This document shows, one piece after another, positions 1 to 12,657 of a stretch of 64,000 nt of DNA. A program made the position numbers and the translations under genes. This stretch comes from QHXW01 sp963847515 (GTDB lineage: Bacteria > Acidobacteriota > Terriglobia > Bryobacterales > Bryobacteraceae), in NCBI GenBank assembly GCA_963847515.1, contig CAWKAA010000001.1:1178001-1242000 (forward strand), in the 5' to 3' direction. The notes under the pieces were generated by a model that worked only from the letters and a program-made list of their open reading frames with translations, was not told where the DNA came from and made no database searches. The stretch's first letter is position 1; each line of letters opens with the position of its first letter.

Positions 1-997
1 CGCGTAAGATCGATGCGACCCAGTTTTCACCAGCCGCATGAGACGTTGCATGCGGGCCTTGCCGCCCGGACAAAGCGTGGTCACGATGGTCTGATCGGCG
101 AGACCTGCGTAGAAGGCCTCGACTGGAATCCGCAGGTGACCTGAGTAGACGCCAACGCTCGAAAGTATTCCGCCCGGCTTGAGCACGCGCAAACGCATTT
201 TCGAACGTGGTTTGTTCTCCCAGAGCTTCAATTGCCACATCCACACCCTTGCCTTGAGTCAGTTCTCGGATGCGCGGTACAGGATCCTCATTCGCTAAAA
301 GTAATGTCGTCGCTCCAAACGCTTTAGGAACACGCAAGCGATGGACATCGGTATCGATGGCAAATATGGCCGACGCTCCCATCAGGTGCGCGCCAAGCGT
401 GGCGCACAGGCCGATCGGTCCTTGGGCGAAAACCGCCACGGTGTCACCCAAATGCACTCGACCGCTCTCGGCGGCCGCAAAACCCGTGGATGCGATATCG
501 GAGAGCAGTAGCACATCTTCATCCGAGAGTTCATCTGGAATGAGAGCCAGGTTCGCCTGCGCGAACGGGATGCGCGCGTACTCGGCCTGCACTCCGTCGA
601 TCGTGTTGCCCAGACGCCAGCCTCCCAGCGCCGTCATGCATTGAGAAGTGTGGCCGGATAGGCATATCTCGCACTGCCCACAGGGGGTGATCGCCCCTAC
701 CAGCACGCGCTGACCCGGTTCGTATCCAGTCACTCCTGGTCCGAGTTCATGAATCACGCCCACTGCTTCGTGACCGATGGTCAAGCCGGACGGCACGGGG
801 TACTCGCCACGAACGATGTGAATATCGGTGCCGCAGATGGTCGTGAGCCGCACTTGGATCACGGCTTCCCCAGGACCAGGCTTGCATATGGGCTTCTCTT
901 CGAGCCCAAATTTTCCTGGCGAACGAAATACGTTGGCCTTCATGAGGCCGCGTGGAACCTGTTTGGTTTTGCGCTCCCCCAGTAGTTGTACGGGCAT
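1..997 (-). CDS. Zinc-dependent alcohol dehydrogenase, partial, one frameshift
   Basis: Medium-chain Zn alcohol dehydrogenase, NAD(P)-linked alcohol/aldehyde interconversion in the cytoplasm. Reading leftwards from ATG 997 (AAGGAG six bases upstream) one sees the catalytic-zinc region TICGTDIH, then GHE, then the structural-zinc cysteines in CGQCEICLSGHTSQC, then a Rossmann-fold stretch. At the AAA run 191-193 one extra base breaks the frame; removing it restores a typical continuation (ALRVLKPGG, then SSVGVYSGHLRIPVEAF) that runs off the window edge. The 3' end is therefore missing. The substrate cannot be read from sequence. A strong sigma54-like promoter and a perfect palindrome lie just upstream, so it is probably induced with the fermentation and stress genes of this window. 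The frameshift is probably an assembly error. Confidence 0.85.
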   Translation of the reverse strand, partial: MPVQLLGERKTKQVPRGLMKANVFRSPGKFGLEEKPICKPGPGEAVIQVRLTTICGTDIHIVRGEYPVPSGLTIGHEAVGVIHELGPGVTGYEPGQRVLVGAITPCGQCEICLSGHTSQCMTALGGWRLGNTIDGVQAEYARIPFAQANLALIPDELSDEDVLLLSDIASTGFAAAESGRVHLGDTVAVFAQGPIGLCATLGAHLMGASAIFAIDTDVHRLRVPKAFGATTLLLANEDPVPRIRELTQGKGVDVAIEALGEQTTFENAFARAQAGRNTFERWRLLRSPADSSRGLLRRSRRSDHRDHALSGRQGPHATSHAAGENWVASILR

Positions 998-1025
998 GGT
1001 GGACTCCTTTTTTCACTGACATAAA

Positions 1026-1041
1026 TGCACGACGCGTGCCA
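1026..1041 (-). promoter_or_regulatory. Sigma54-like -24/-12 promoter of the alcohol dehydrogenase
   Basis: On the minus strand TGGCACGCGTCGTGCA has the full TGGCACG box and GG-N10-GC spacing. Predicted transcription start is near 1014, 17 bases before the ATG. Confidence 0.75.
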
Positions 1042-1104
1042 TAACCGAACAGCATCGATCAAATAACTTAGGAGATCGTGTCACTGAAAGGCATCTGCGC
1101 CTTC

Positions 1105-1118
1105 GGGTGATATCACCC
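1105..1118. promoter_or_regulatory. Palindromic operator/enhancer GGGTGATATCACCC
   Basis: Perfect 14-bp palindrome centred about 97 bp upstream of the predicted start of the alcohol dehydrogenase transcript, the usual place for an enhancer bound by a sigma54 activator. Related copies recur at similar distances elsewhere in the window. Confidence 0.6.
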
Positions 1119-1131
1119 AGGCCGCCTGCAG

Positions 1132-3057
1132 TTAGAAATCAGTCAGGTGCTTCGCTGGGAGAGAGACGCGGACAGCGTTCAGCACGGCTGCGAGATCGAT
1201 GAACTCTTGGGCAATCGCCCCGCCGATCGGCGGCAGGTGGCCGGAAGCGGCGGCCATCATCCCAATGAGGCTTAGGGCCATTCCGCCGACCGCGCTTTGA
1301 AGAGCGATCGACCGCATGCGGCGGCCAATATGAATGAGCTCGTCCACTTTTGCGAGTGAAGGCTCGAGTATTACCGCGTCCGCGGCTTCCGCGGTGATGT
1401 CGCTGTCTTTGCCGAACGCTACTCCCACAGTCGCGGCCAGCATCGCCGGCGCGTCGTTAATTCCATCGCCGACATACAGTGTTCTTGCCTGACGAGTCTC
1501 GTGCTGGACGATGGCGACCTTCTCTTCTGGAGTTTTGCCGGCATGCATTTCAGCAATGCCCAGCTTGCGCGCGAAATATCGTACTTCAGACTCGCGATCA
1601 CCCGAAAGCAAAATGACTTTCGAAGCCTGATGCCTGGGCTTCAGATGATGCACGAAGGAATGGCTATCAGCCCGCGGCTCATCGTGAAAACGCAGGGCGG
1701 CGGCGTACTCACCGTCCATAAACACCAGGCACTCGAGGCCTCCCGCGGATGGGGGCAGCGCCGGCGGGAGTTGCGCTAACTTCCCCCGTCCGGTGATCTG
1801 CACGGTCTTGCCGCCCACCCATCCACGCAATCCCTCACCGGGCCTTTCGCTGGCCAGGTCCACGGCGTGGAGCGGCAACTTCGCTTCATGTGCAGCCTTC
1901 ACAATTGCACCTGCTAGCGGATGCCTGGAGTAGACTTCAAGGGCGGCGGCCGCAGCGAGCACCTGGTCAACCGAAAAACCCGGAGTGCAAATTACGTCTG
2001 TGAGCGCCGGTCGACCGTAGGTAAGGGTTCCCGTCTTGTCGAAAATGACGGTGCGGCAAGTGTCGATCTGTTCCAGCATGGCGGGGTTCTTTACGACAAT
2101 GCCGTGCCGGGCCGCTAGCGAAATCCCGCCGATCATCGCCACCGGAATCGCAATCAGAAGAGGACAAGGAGTCGCGATCACCAGCACGGCAAGAAACCGA
2201 GTTGCATCAAGGCTCCAGATCCAGCCCGCTATGGCGATCGCCACCGCCAGCAGCGTGTACCACGCGCCGATCCGGTCGGCGATACGACGAAGATGCGTGC
2301 GGCTTTGCTCAGATGCGCGCATCACCTGCATGATTTTGGCGTAGCGGGAATCGATGGCAAGGGCGGACGCCGCAATGGTAATGGCGGCTTCTCCGTTAAT
2401 GGCGCCCGATAATACTTCTGAACCAGGGACTTTTGAAATTTGAAACGGCTCGCCAGTGAGGTAAGACTCATCCATCGCGCCGCGGCCGGACACGACCACT
2501 CCGTCTACCGGACAGATCTCATTCGGCAGCACAACGAGCCTCTCGCCTATGACGATGTCAGCTAGCGCTATATCCGTGATACCGGAACTGGTTTTCCGGT
2601 GGGCATTAGTGGGCATGCGCCGGGCCAGCGCCTCTAGGACCGTGGACGCGCGCCGCGTCGCATAATGCTCCAGCGCCGCGCCGCCGGAAAGCATAAGGAC
2701 GACTATGGCTCCCACCAGATACTCGCCCAATAGAACTGCCGTGATAACCGACAGGCCGGCGAGCAGGTCGGAACCAAATTCGCGCGCCAGCAATTTCCGC
2801 CCTAGATCTATGACCAGTGGAACACCACCGACGATCACCGTGATGTAGAGCGGAATGTCCCGGCCCGAGCCCCACTGGAAGACATACCGTAGCGCGAGGC
2901 TGAGGAGAATGCAGGCCGCCGAGAGCGCGGCAATATACGTCTCTTTGGGATATGGAAACCAAGACGAATAGGAAGACCAGAAGTTCCGTACGCGAGACTT
3001 TGTTGCCGCCGTCTCGAAAGACTCCGCTCGACTCGACTGCTTTATGTGCGCCGGCAT
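1132..3057 (-). CDS. P1B-type heavy-metal translocating ATPase
   Basis: ATP-driven metal ion pump of the inner membrane, 641 residues. Visible: TGEP actuator loop (about 205), transmembrane metal motif ATPCPLLIAIP (about 297), phosphorylation motif DKTGTLT, SRHPLA nucleotide-domain motif and GDGINDAPAM hinge. There is no N-terminal ferredoxin-like metal-binding domain; the N-terminus goes straight into membrane helices. The membrane motif is TPC rather than the CPC of typical Cu or Zn/Cd pumps, so the metal cannot be named. The gene starts 13 bp after the OsmC-family gene and probably shares its transcript. Pumps of this kind recur in low-oxygen/universal-stress clusters of other bacteria (known of the family); a role in metal balance during redox stress is inferred. 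Confidence 0.88.
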   Translation of the reverse strand: MPAHIKQSSRAESFETAATKSRVRNFWSSYSSWFPYPKETYIAALSAACILLSLALRYVFQWGSGRDIPLYITVIVGGVPLVIDLGRKLLAREFGSDLLAGLSVITAVLLGEYLVGAIVVLMLSGGAALEHYATRRASTVLEALARRMPTNAHRKTSSGITDIALADIVIGERLVVLPNEICPVDGVVVSGRGAMDESYLTGEPFQISKVPGSEVLSGAINGEAAITIAASALAIDSRYAKIMQVMRASEQSRTHLRRIADRIGAWYTLLAVAIAIAGWIWSLDATRFLAVLVIATPCPLLIAIPVAMIGGISLAARHGIVVKNPAMLEQIDTCRTVIFDKTGTLTYGRPALTDVICTPGFSVDQVLAAAAALEVYSRHPLAGAIVKAAHEAKLPLHAVDLASERPGEGLRGWVGGKTVQITGRGKLAQLPPALPPSAGGLECLVFMDGEYAAALRFHDEPRADSHSFVHHLKPRHQASKVILLSGDRESEVRYFARKLGIAEMHAGKTPEEKVAIVQHETRQARTLYVGDGINDAPAMLAATVGVAFGKDSDITAEAADAVILEPSLAKVDELIHIGRRMRSIALQSAVGGMALSLIGMMAAASGHLPPIGGAIAQEFIDLAAVLNAVRVSLPAKHLTDF

Positions 3058-3070
3058 AGCGCGCCCGTGC

Positions 3071-3478
3071 TCAGGCGAGAGCCGGCGCGCTGGTGTGAAC
3101 GCGCAGATCGATAGCCGGAGGATGGCAGAGCGTGTTGTGGATTAAGCAGGACTTCACCGCGCGCCTCAGGCCGTCAGAATGCTTCGAATCCAGATCAGGC
3201 ATTTCGACGTCGATGACAAATGACGCGAGCCGCGCCGGTTGTGTGGCCTTCTCGGCGGATACCCGGACGGTGAGTTTATCCGTATCCAGCCAACGCGTCC
3301 GAAGATATTGCGCTGCGTAGTAAGCGGCGCAGGTGCCGAGCGAGACCAGCAGGAACTCCGGCGGAGTCATGCCCGCGTCCGATCCACCATTCTCTGTCGG
3401 CTGGTCACAGACGACCCGATGACCTCGAGCTGCGGCTTCGAACTCCAAATCGTCCAGGTGCCGGATGACGGCTTCCAT
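3071..3478 (-). CDS. OsmC family protein
   Basis: OsmC/Ohr-fold protein, 135 residues from ATG 3478, chosen because GGAGGAG lies directly upstream and the predicted transcript starts near 3522, making an ATG-like start at 3526 unlikely. The family reduces organic hydroperoxides using two cysteines. Here one cysteine is in LLVSLGTCAAYYA (about 55) and another in the C-terminal part, in KSCLIHNTLCHPP. This spacing is that of YhfA/OsmC-type proteins rather than a canonical Ohr, so peroxidase activity is only likely. First gene of a two-gene unit with the metal ATPase. Confidence 0.82.
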   Translation of the reverse strand: MEAVIRHLDDLEFEAAARGHRVVCDQPTENGGSDAGMTPPEFLLVSLGTCAAYYAAQYLRTRWLDTDKLTVRVSAEKATQPARLASFVIDVEMPDLDSKHSDGLRRAVKSCLIHNTLCHPPAIDLRVHTSAPALA

Positions 3479-3532
3479 ATCTCCTCCATTCGTGCGCTTT
3501 TCGTCCTGAGCATGCGCCCGAATCATAAGATC

Positions 3533-3548
3533 TGCATTTCGGCGGCCA
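3533..3548 (-). promoter_or_regulatory. Sigma54-like promoter of the OsmC/metal-ATPase unit
   Basis: Minus-strand TGGCCGCCGAAATGCA, GG-N10-GC spacing with TGGC at -24. Predicted start near 3522, 44 bases before the chosen ATG. No clear palindrome was found further upstream. Confidence 0.6.
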
Positions 3549-3766
3549 ACCGTAAGCCGTTACATCCACTCAGCCCAGCTCGGGGAACTGCGGCATATGA
3601 CCCACCATCGGATGAAAGCCGCGCATAAGTGCAGCTATTTGTTCGTCGATTAAGGCGCTTTCGGCGGCTGCGCATGCACTTCCGTGTGCGGAGGTGATTC
3701 GTGGCAGTCTTGTCCGTGGCAGAAGTTGATGTCTCTCAGCGCAAGGTGCAAGTTCCATTTCCAGGC

Positions 3767-4225
3767 ATGCCATCGACGACGAAAGGGCCCGGGGCCGTGG
3801 TTTGGGTCGAGTCCCATATTTCAGACAGCGGTCGCTTATCCCATAACGCCCTCGACCCCCCATGGCGATGGGTTCTAGGCGGAGTTTTCCAACGGCAAAA
3901 AAAACGTTTGGGGTGGGCCACTGGAATTCCTGGAGCCGAGTCGGAGCACAGTCCCGCTTGGGCGTGCGAAGGTTTCGCCCTGGCTGGCGGGCGGGTCACG
4001 GACTTTACATCGGGCCAAGGTCTGATCCTTGTGAAAGAGGCCCTGTCGTGATCGCGGGCAAGCGGCTGCCCGTGGTGTTTCACGTCGGCGCGCGAGCCAT
4101 CACTTCGCAATCGCTTAACATCCACTGCAGGCACGACGATGTGATGGGCGTGGCGGATTACGGCTGGGAATGTTATTCGGACGCAACGCCCAGGACGCGG
4201 CGGATCTCGCTCTTATCGCACGCTG
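3767..4225 (+). pseudogene. N-terminal remnant of a second pyruvate:ferredoxin oxidoreductase
   Basis: Pieces in three frames match the start of a PFOR alpha region: AYPITPSTPHGDG, then ESEHSPAWACEGFALAGGR and VTDFTSGQGLILVKEAL, then, after a frame change near 4050, GKRLPVVFHVGARAITSQ and HDDVMGVADYGW, then DAADLALIAR. Only about 150 of some 1200 residues are left and the continuation is unrelated, so this is a true truncation and not only a sequencing error. It differs from the intact nifJ at 6.6-10.2 kb, being a different subfamily. Confidence 0.75.
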
Positions 4226-4595
4226 CCGAATGGTTGGAAGCACTACACACAGCGTCGATCGGGCCCATCGCACGGATTTCTATTCTTGGCAAAATCTCTT
4301 GCACTAGGTGCCGTGGTAGTTCGGCGAGCCCTCCGAGTCGTCGTCACAATATTCTCTGAACGGGATCGGGTTCATTCCAAGGTCAACGATGAGAACAAGC
4401 CCAATTAGAGCGCGGCTTCAACCGGCAATCAAGCGCCCCAGTTATCACGGATCTTGTATTCTGCCGCGGGCCGGTCTGCCTTGGAAAGCGATGACGTCCC
4501 ACGTGCAGTTCATACGCTCGACTGGCGGTCTGCCGGGCTAGCCTAGGTTGGCGAACCGACAATCAGACTAACGGTTTTTGGGGTAGTCTGTTGGA
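4226..4595. other. Intergenic stretch without recognisable genes
   Basis: About 370 bases between the PFOR remnant and the integrase remnant. No open frame with family resemblance, repeat or promoter could be supported; probably decayed sequence. Confidence 0.4.
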
Positions 4596-4697
4596 ATGGC
4601 GGTGTACAAGCTCGGAAATATGTGGTGGTACAAGTTATTCTGTAACGGAGAACCAATCCGGGTGAAAAGCCGCGCAAATGGGCATGGCGACCCGTAG
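4596..4697 (+). pseudogene. Start of a tyrosine recombinase/phage integrase, truncated
   Basis: ATG 4596 opens a 33-codon frame beginning MAVYKLGNMWWYKL and continuing FCNGEPIR, the typical N-terminus of phage-type integrases (usually MAVYKRGxxWWYKF.W.G..IR). It ends at TAG 4695 and no catalytic domain follows. A relic of an integrated element that may explain the scrambled neighbourhood. Confidence 0.6.
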
Positions 4698-4702
4698 GCC
4701 TG

Positions 4703-5622
4703 AGTTAACAGCCCGAGTGTTCAACTTCGGACAATCGTGGCCCACGCTGATCTACCTGCCCGTCAGCGCCTTCCTCGATTCCAGCAGCGCTGGCGTCTGT
4801 TGGGCGGAAATACTTTTAAGTTTGCCGAGTTCATCCAGGAAGTAACGCCGCACGAGGTGTCGCACCAGTGGTGGGGGCATGCGGTCGGTTGGGCTTCTTA
4901 TAACGACCAGCGGCTTTCCGAGAGATTCGCCGAGGGTTGTTCCTGCAACAAAGGGAGCGCAACCAGGACAAGTATCAAAAGTATTGGGAAAACGGCCGCA
5001 AGATGATCCTTGAGAAGAACGAGTTCGGCAACCGGCCTAACGACGCCGGACCGATCTGGATGGGACTGCGCTTAAACACCTTCAAAATGGCCTCGGCTTA
5101 TCGTCGCATGATCTACCCTAAAGGCGGCTAAGCTGCACATGCTGCGCTATCTGATGGAGGACGAAAAAGGCGACCAGAACTTCTTCGACACCATGTACGA
5201 TTACGTGAAGACCTACGCTAACCGATCCGCCTCCACCGAAAGCTTTATGAACCTCGTGGAAAAACACATGACTCGGCCCTCAACCTGGAAAATAACGGCA
5301 GGATGGGGCGGGTTTTTCCGCGAGTGGGTCTACGGGACGGAGATCCCGTCATATAACCTGCAATTCGCTCACGCCCGCGGAAAGCAGTAAATTCCTGCTC
5401 ACCGGCAAAGTCACGCAGTCCGATGTGTCCGACGCGTTCAAGATGCGCGTGCAGGTCTACGCCGACTTTGACGGAAAACTAGTTCGGCTTGGATCGCTGG
5501 GGCTGTTTGGGTCGCAGACCAGCCGGAATTCAAGATCCAGCTTTCCAAGAAGCCGAAACGAATCCTGCTCAACGCCAATCATGACGTTCTGGCATCGTCC
5601 ACCACCGTGGAGGCAAATGTAG
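4703..5622 (+). pseudogene. M1-family aminopeptidase, C-terminal remnant
   Basis: Fragments in several frames reconstruct the C-terminal half of a gluzincin peptidase: NFGQSWPTLIYLPVSAFLDS, then TPHEVSHQWWGH containing the zinc motif HEVSH, a QRLSERFAEG stretch carrying the third zinc ligand region, then MLRYLMEDEKGDQNFF and FFREWVYGTEIPSYNL, and an end near FKIQLSKKPKRILLNANHD. At least four frame changes occur and the N-terminal half is missing, so no active enzyme can be made. Confidence 0.8.
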
Positions 5623-5634
5623 ACGCGAAGAACT

Positions 5635-6624
5635 TCACCTGGCGGCGGTTTTCAACGCATACCCGCTGAGCACGCGCATGTAATTGGCGCGCTCGAAACC
5701 CGCCGGCTCCGGAACCGCGCGCAGACTCATGCTGCCCTGCATTTCCTGGATCGATTCGTACTCGTGGTCCTGCATCCATTCCATGAGTTTCGACCGCACG
5801 CTCATGAAATGGCCAACGCCGTAACGCAGCGCCGCGGAGGTCATCATCGCCACCCGGGCGCCGGCCATCATCGACTTGACCACGTCAGCCGCGGTATGGA
5901 CTCCACCGGTAATCGCCAGATCGGCCTTTACGTTTCCGTAAAGGATGGCCACCCAGTGCAGCCGCATCAGCAGTTCGCGTGAGTCACTGAGCGCCAGATT
6001 GGGTACAACCTCCAGATTCTCCAGGTCGAAATCGGGCTGATAAAAACGGTTGAATATCACCAGGCCGTCAGCTCCAGCTTCATCCAGCTTCTTCATCATG
6101 TTGGGAATAGCGCTGAAGTACGGGCCTAGTTTCACCGCCACGGGAACGCTGACGCTCTTCTTCACTTCCCTGACGAGGTCGGCCTGCATTTTTTCCACTT
6201 GCGTGCTGTCCTCACCTGGACTCACCGGGAGGTAATAAATGTTCAGCTCGAGCGCATCCGCCCCGGCCTCCTCGATCAGCTTCGCGTAGCGGATCCAGCC
6301 GCCCGCCGACGACTGCCAATTACTGGAATACCGACGGCTTGCTTGGCCTTGCGGAGATGCTCGACGTAACCCTCAGGTCCGATGTTGTAGGCCGCCAGCT
6401 CGGGCAGGTAGCTCTGCGCCTCTGCGAACCCCTCGTTCGGCGAGAGCTGCCGGTCAAGCTCGTTCGCCTCCAGATCGATCTGCTCCTCGAACAGCGAGTG
6501 AAAAACAATAGCGCTTACGCCCACATCCTCCAGTCGGCGAACGTTGTCAAGCTCCCGGGTCAGCGGACCGGCGGATGCCACCAGTGGGTTCTTCAGCTTG
6601 AGCCCGAGGTACCTCGTGGAAAGA

Positions 6625-6632
<8 letters not shown>
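5635..6632 (-). CDS. Dihydroorotate-dehydrogenase-like flavoprotein, one frameshift
   Basis: FMN TIM-barrel oxidoreductase. From ATG 6632 (GGAGAC upstream) the product begins MPDLSTRYLGLKLKNPLVAS. The frame breaks near 6310-6320, where one base is missing; restoring it gives SSSAGGWIRYAKLIEEAGAD and ALELNIYYLP, then VPVAVKLGPYFSAI, then a C-terminal GGVHTAADVVKSMMAGA phosphate-binding loop. Length about 332 residues, normal for the family. Its start overlaps the end of nifJ by eight bases, so the two are translationally coupled. Members that travel with PFOR are usually annotated dihydroorotate-dehydrogenase-like without proven substrate; a link to PFOR redox chemistry is inferred, not pyrimidine synthesis. 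Confidence 0.82.
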
Positions 6633-10191
<3,559 letters not shown>

Positions 10192-10217
10192 AAGATCCCT
10201 GATCCATGCTTCCAACA

Positions 10218-10233
10218 GGCAGTTCGTGGGCCC
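10218..10233 (-). promoter_or_regulatory. Possible sigma54-like promoter of nifJ
   Basis: Minus-strand GGGCCCACGAACTGCC has GG-N10-GC spacing, but the boxes match the consensus only moderately. Confidence 0.45.
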
Positions 10234-10316
10234 ATGTTAAATGGTCTGGTTTGCTCGACTTATTTTCTGGATGGAGTGATTTCGCGGCTGATGAAACGAC
10301 CGTCGGCGATTGGCGT

Positions 10317-10330
10317 GGGGCATTTCACCC
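10317..10330. promoter_or_regulatory. Imperfect copy of the palindromic operator, GGGGCATTTCACCC
   Basis: Keeps the TTCACCC half of the palindrome seen at 1105 and 24489; centred about 116 bp upstream of the predicted nifJ transcript start. Confidence 0.45.
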
Positions 10331-10419
10331 AACCGGCTGGCCGGGTGCGGTGCTCAAGAACTCTGTGGCTCGGTGATGCTGCTTCCGAGCCGCGACGGTA
10401 AACGAAGCGGTTGCGCGCC

Positions 10420-11688
10420 TTACGGGAAGATGCCGCGCACTTGCGTAGCCTCGGCTACGCGCCCGACGGCCAGGATGTAAGCGCCAGTTCGCATATTGAC
10501 TTTGTATTGCTTCGCCGTCGCGTGCACTTCCTTGAAGGCGGCCGTCATGGTGCGTTCCAGGTACTTATTGACTTCGAATTCCGACCAGAAGAAGCCATAC
10601 AGATCCTGGACCCATTCGAAGTAGGAAACCGTCACTCCGCCGGCGGTGCACAGGATATCGGGGATGACCAGAATGCCTTTCTCCGCGAGGATGGCGTCAG
10701 CCGCCGGTGTCGTCGGCCCGTTTGCGGCCTCGGCGACAATTTTGGCCTTAATGCGAGCCGCGTTGTCCTGCGTGATGGTGTTCTCGAGAGCGGCCGGAAC
10801 CAGAATGTCGCAATTGAGTTGCAACAGCTCGCGGTTGGTGATGGGTTCGGTGTCCGGAAAGTTAAACAGGCTGCCAGTCTGCTCTTTGTACTTGAGCGCA
10901 GCCACGGGATCGATTCCCTTGCGGTTGTAGATGCCGCCCTTGGAATCACTGGCGGCAATGCTCTTTGCGCCGTCTACGTGGAGCAAGCTTGCGACAATGC
11001 TTCCCGCGTTGCCGAAGCCCTGAACGGCCACCTTGGCATCCGCCAGCGCAATCCCTTTCAGCTCGCAAGCGAGGCGTGTGGTGACCTGGCAGCCTCTGGC
11101 CGTCGCTTCGTGACGTCCTTTCGAGCCGCCCAGGCTCAGAGGTTTGCCGGTCACGCACCCGAGTTCGGTGTGGCCATGAAGCATGCTGATGGTGTCCATG
11201 ATCCACGCCATCGTCTGCGGCGTGGTGTAGACGTCCGGAGCGGGGATATCACGATCCGGCCCGATGATCACTGAGATCTCGGTTGCGTATCGCCGCGTGA
11301 GGCGCTCCAACTCACCTAAGGAGAGGCTCTTCGGATCCACTCGCACACCGCCCTTGCCGCCGCCGTAGGGAATGTTCACCGTGGCGCACTTCCACGTCAT
11401 CCAGGAAGCCAGCGCCTTGACCTCATCCAACGTGACATCGGGATGGTAACGGATGCCCCCTTTGGCCGGTCCGCGCGTGAGACTGTGCTGGACCCGGTAT
11501 CCTTCAAATACCTTGATCTCGCCGTTGTCCATGCGGACGGGGATGGATACGATCAACTGCCGTTTAGGGGTTTTGAGCATGTTGCGCATGCCTTCATTCA
11601 ATTTCAGGTAATCAGCGGCGATATTAAACTGTGCTTGAGCGATCTCAAACGGATTTAAGGCTTCTTTGGCAAGGGTTACAATACTCAC
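10420..11688 (-). CDS. gdhA: Glutamate dehydrogenase (Glu/Leu/Phe/Val family)
   Basis: Cytoplasmic NAD(P)-dependent glutamate dehydrogenase, 422 residues, of the hexameric short type: oxidative deamination of glutamate or the reverse. Visible: GPAKGGIRYHPDV substrate loop with catalytic-lysine region YGGGKGGVRVDP (about 105), the Rossmann VQGFGNAGS (about 215), and ANGPTTPAADAIL. It starts with GTG at 11688, six bases after a strong GGAGG. The phosphoribosyltransferase gene ends 22 bp upstream, so the pair is probably one transcript. Coenzyme preference cannot be read reliably. Confidence 0.95.
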   Translation of the reverse strand: MSIVTLAKEALNPFEIAQAQFNIAADYLKLNEGMRNMLKTPKRQLIVSIPVRMDNGEIKVFEGYRVQHSLTRGPAKGGIRYHPDVTLDEVKALASWMTWKCATVNIPYGGGKGGVRVDPKSLSLGELERLTRRYATEISVIIGPDRDIPAPDVYTTPQTMAWIMDTISMLHGHTELGCVTGKPLSLGGSKGRHEATARGCQVTTRLACELKGIALADAKVAVQGFGNAGSIVASLLHVDGAKSIAASDSKGGIYNRKGIDPVAALKYKEQTGSLFNFPDTEPITNRELLQLNCDILVPAALENTITQDNAARIKAKIVAEAANGPTTPAADAILAEKGILVIPDILCTAGGVTVSYFEWVQDLYGFFWSEFEVNKYLERTMTAAFKEVHATAKQYKVNMRTGAYILAVGRVAEATQVRGIFP

Positions 11689-11709
11689 AATTGCCTCCTT
11701 GGCTTTTCT

Positions 11710-12372
11710 TTAAACATCCACTGCAATAAGTGCTTGAGCCCGTGCCCTGTTTCTCTTTGGCCCCTCGATTTCCTCGAGCGGCACGCCGAGCTTGCATAAC
11801 TGGCAGGTATCCGGGCTGGAATAATAGGGCGTTTCTAGCTGGGCTAGATAGTAGAGCGGCAGGTCTTCAATCGCTTCGGTCTGTGGAGTCGGAATGTGGA
11901 ACAAAACGGCTACGCCCACCGCTGCAGCGCCCTTGGATTCAATGAGCCTCTTGGCCTCGTTCAGCAACCTTCCAGACCGAAGGATGTCGTCCACCAAAAG
12001 CACTTTCTCTCCGGGTGTCTGCTCGAGGTACTGCCGGAAGTGCAAGGGACCCTTATGGCTTTCCTTCTCCGCCCAGTACACCTGCCGCGCGTGCAGTGCC
12101 TCACATAGGCCATACGCCACCGGCAGACCACCAACCGTGGTTGCAACCATCGAAAGATCGGGAATCATGCTTCGGATTTCCGGGTCGGCGCGCAGGAGCC
12201 GGCTCAGGCCCACGCTCAGCATCTTGGCGTAGCGGTAATATCGCATGGCGAGCGAAGGCTCGAGGTGTTGCCCACTGTGGAGACCGTTGGAGTCCTCGAA
12301 GTGGCCGGTGCGTAACGCGCCAGTTTCGCGGAGGATGGCTAACACTTCGTCTTGCGTTGGAATCAGATCCAT
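11710..12372 (-). CDS. Orotate phosphoribosyltransferase-like protein
   Basis: Type I phosphoribosyltransferase, 220 residues from ATG 12372 (GAGGGGGAAT upstream). The PRPP loop VLLVDDILRSGRLL is clear near residue 120, preceded by the flexible-loop region. The C-terminus has SSPDTCQLCKLG with a CxxC pair. Similarity is to PyrE, adding ribose-5-phosphate to orotate, but the location upstream of gdhA rather than with pyrimidine genes leaves the substrate open. Its transcript is predicted to have a 92-base leader from a sigma54-like promoter. Confidence 0.75.
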   Translation of the reverse strand: MDLIPTQDEVLAILRETGALRTGHFEDSNGLHSGQHLEPSLAMRYYRYAKMLSVGLSRLLRADPEIRSMIPDLSMVATTVGGLPVAYGLCEALHARQVYWAEKESHKGPLHFRQYLEQTPGEKVLLVDDILRSGRLLNEAKRLIESKGAAAVGVAVLFHIPTPQTEAIEDLPLYYLAQLETPYYSSPDTCQLCKLGVPLEEIEGPKRNRARAQALIAVDV

Positions 12373-12474
12373 ATTCCCCCTCGATTCCCCTGCTTGGATC
12401 GGGTCCTGCGGCGGGCGTACGCCGGCCGTCAAACATGGGCGGGCTCTAAACAGCAGGAATTCAGGCTTCGGGAT

Positions 12475-12490
12475 TGCAATCGGCTCGCCG
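12475..12490 (-). promoter_or_regulatory. Sigma54-like promoter of the phosphoribosyltransferase/gdhA unit
   Basis: Minus-strand CGGCGAGCCGATTGCA with GG-N10-GC spacing and consensus TTGCA at -12. Confidence 0.65.
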
Positions 12491-12565
12491 ATTTCAACTT
12501 CAGGCGGACCGCTTCTGAATGCCAGATTCCTGCGCTATTTTACGCAACTGCTAGCCCCAACGCCT

Positions 12566-12580
12566 GGGTGAGATTCCACC
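12566..12580. promoter_or_regulatory. Operator-like GGGTGAGATTCCACC
   Basis: Copy of the GGGTGA-N2-TCACCC palindrome with one extra base, about 109 bp upstream of the predicted transcript start. Confidence 0.45.
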
Positions 12581-12657
12581 ACTTCAATGTGTTTAGTGAA
12601 TTTTAGTTAGGAGGGAAGGTGCAGAATTTCAGTCCGCTGAAATCCTGCCGGGAAATG

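Noticed and set aside
3570..3760. Minus-strand frame ending HPMVGHMPQFPELG as a gene
   Set aside because: Short, without ribosome site or family resemblance, and it overlaps the PFOR relic region.
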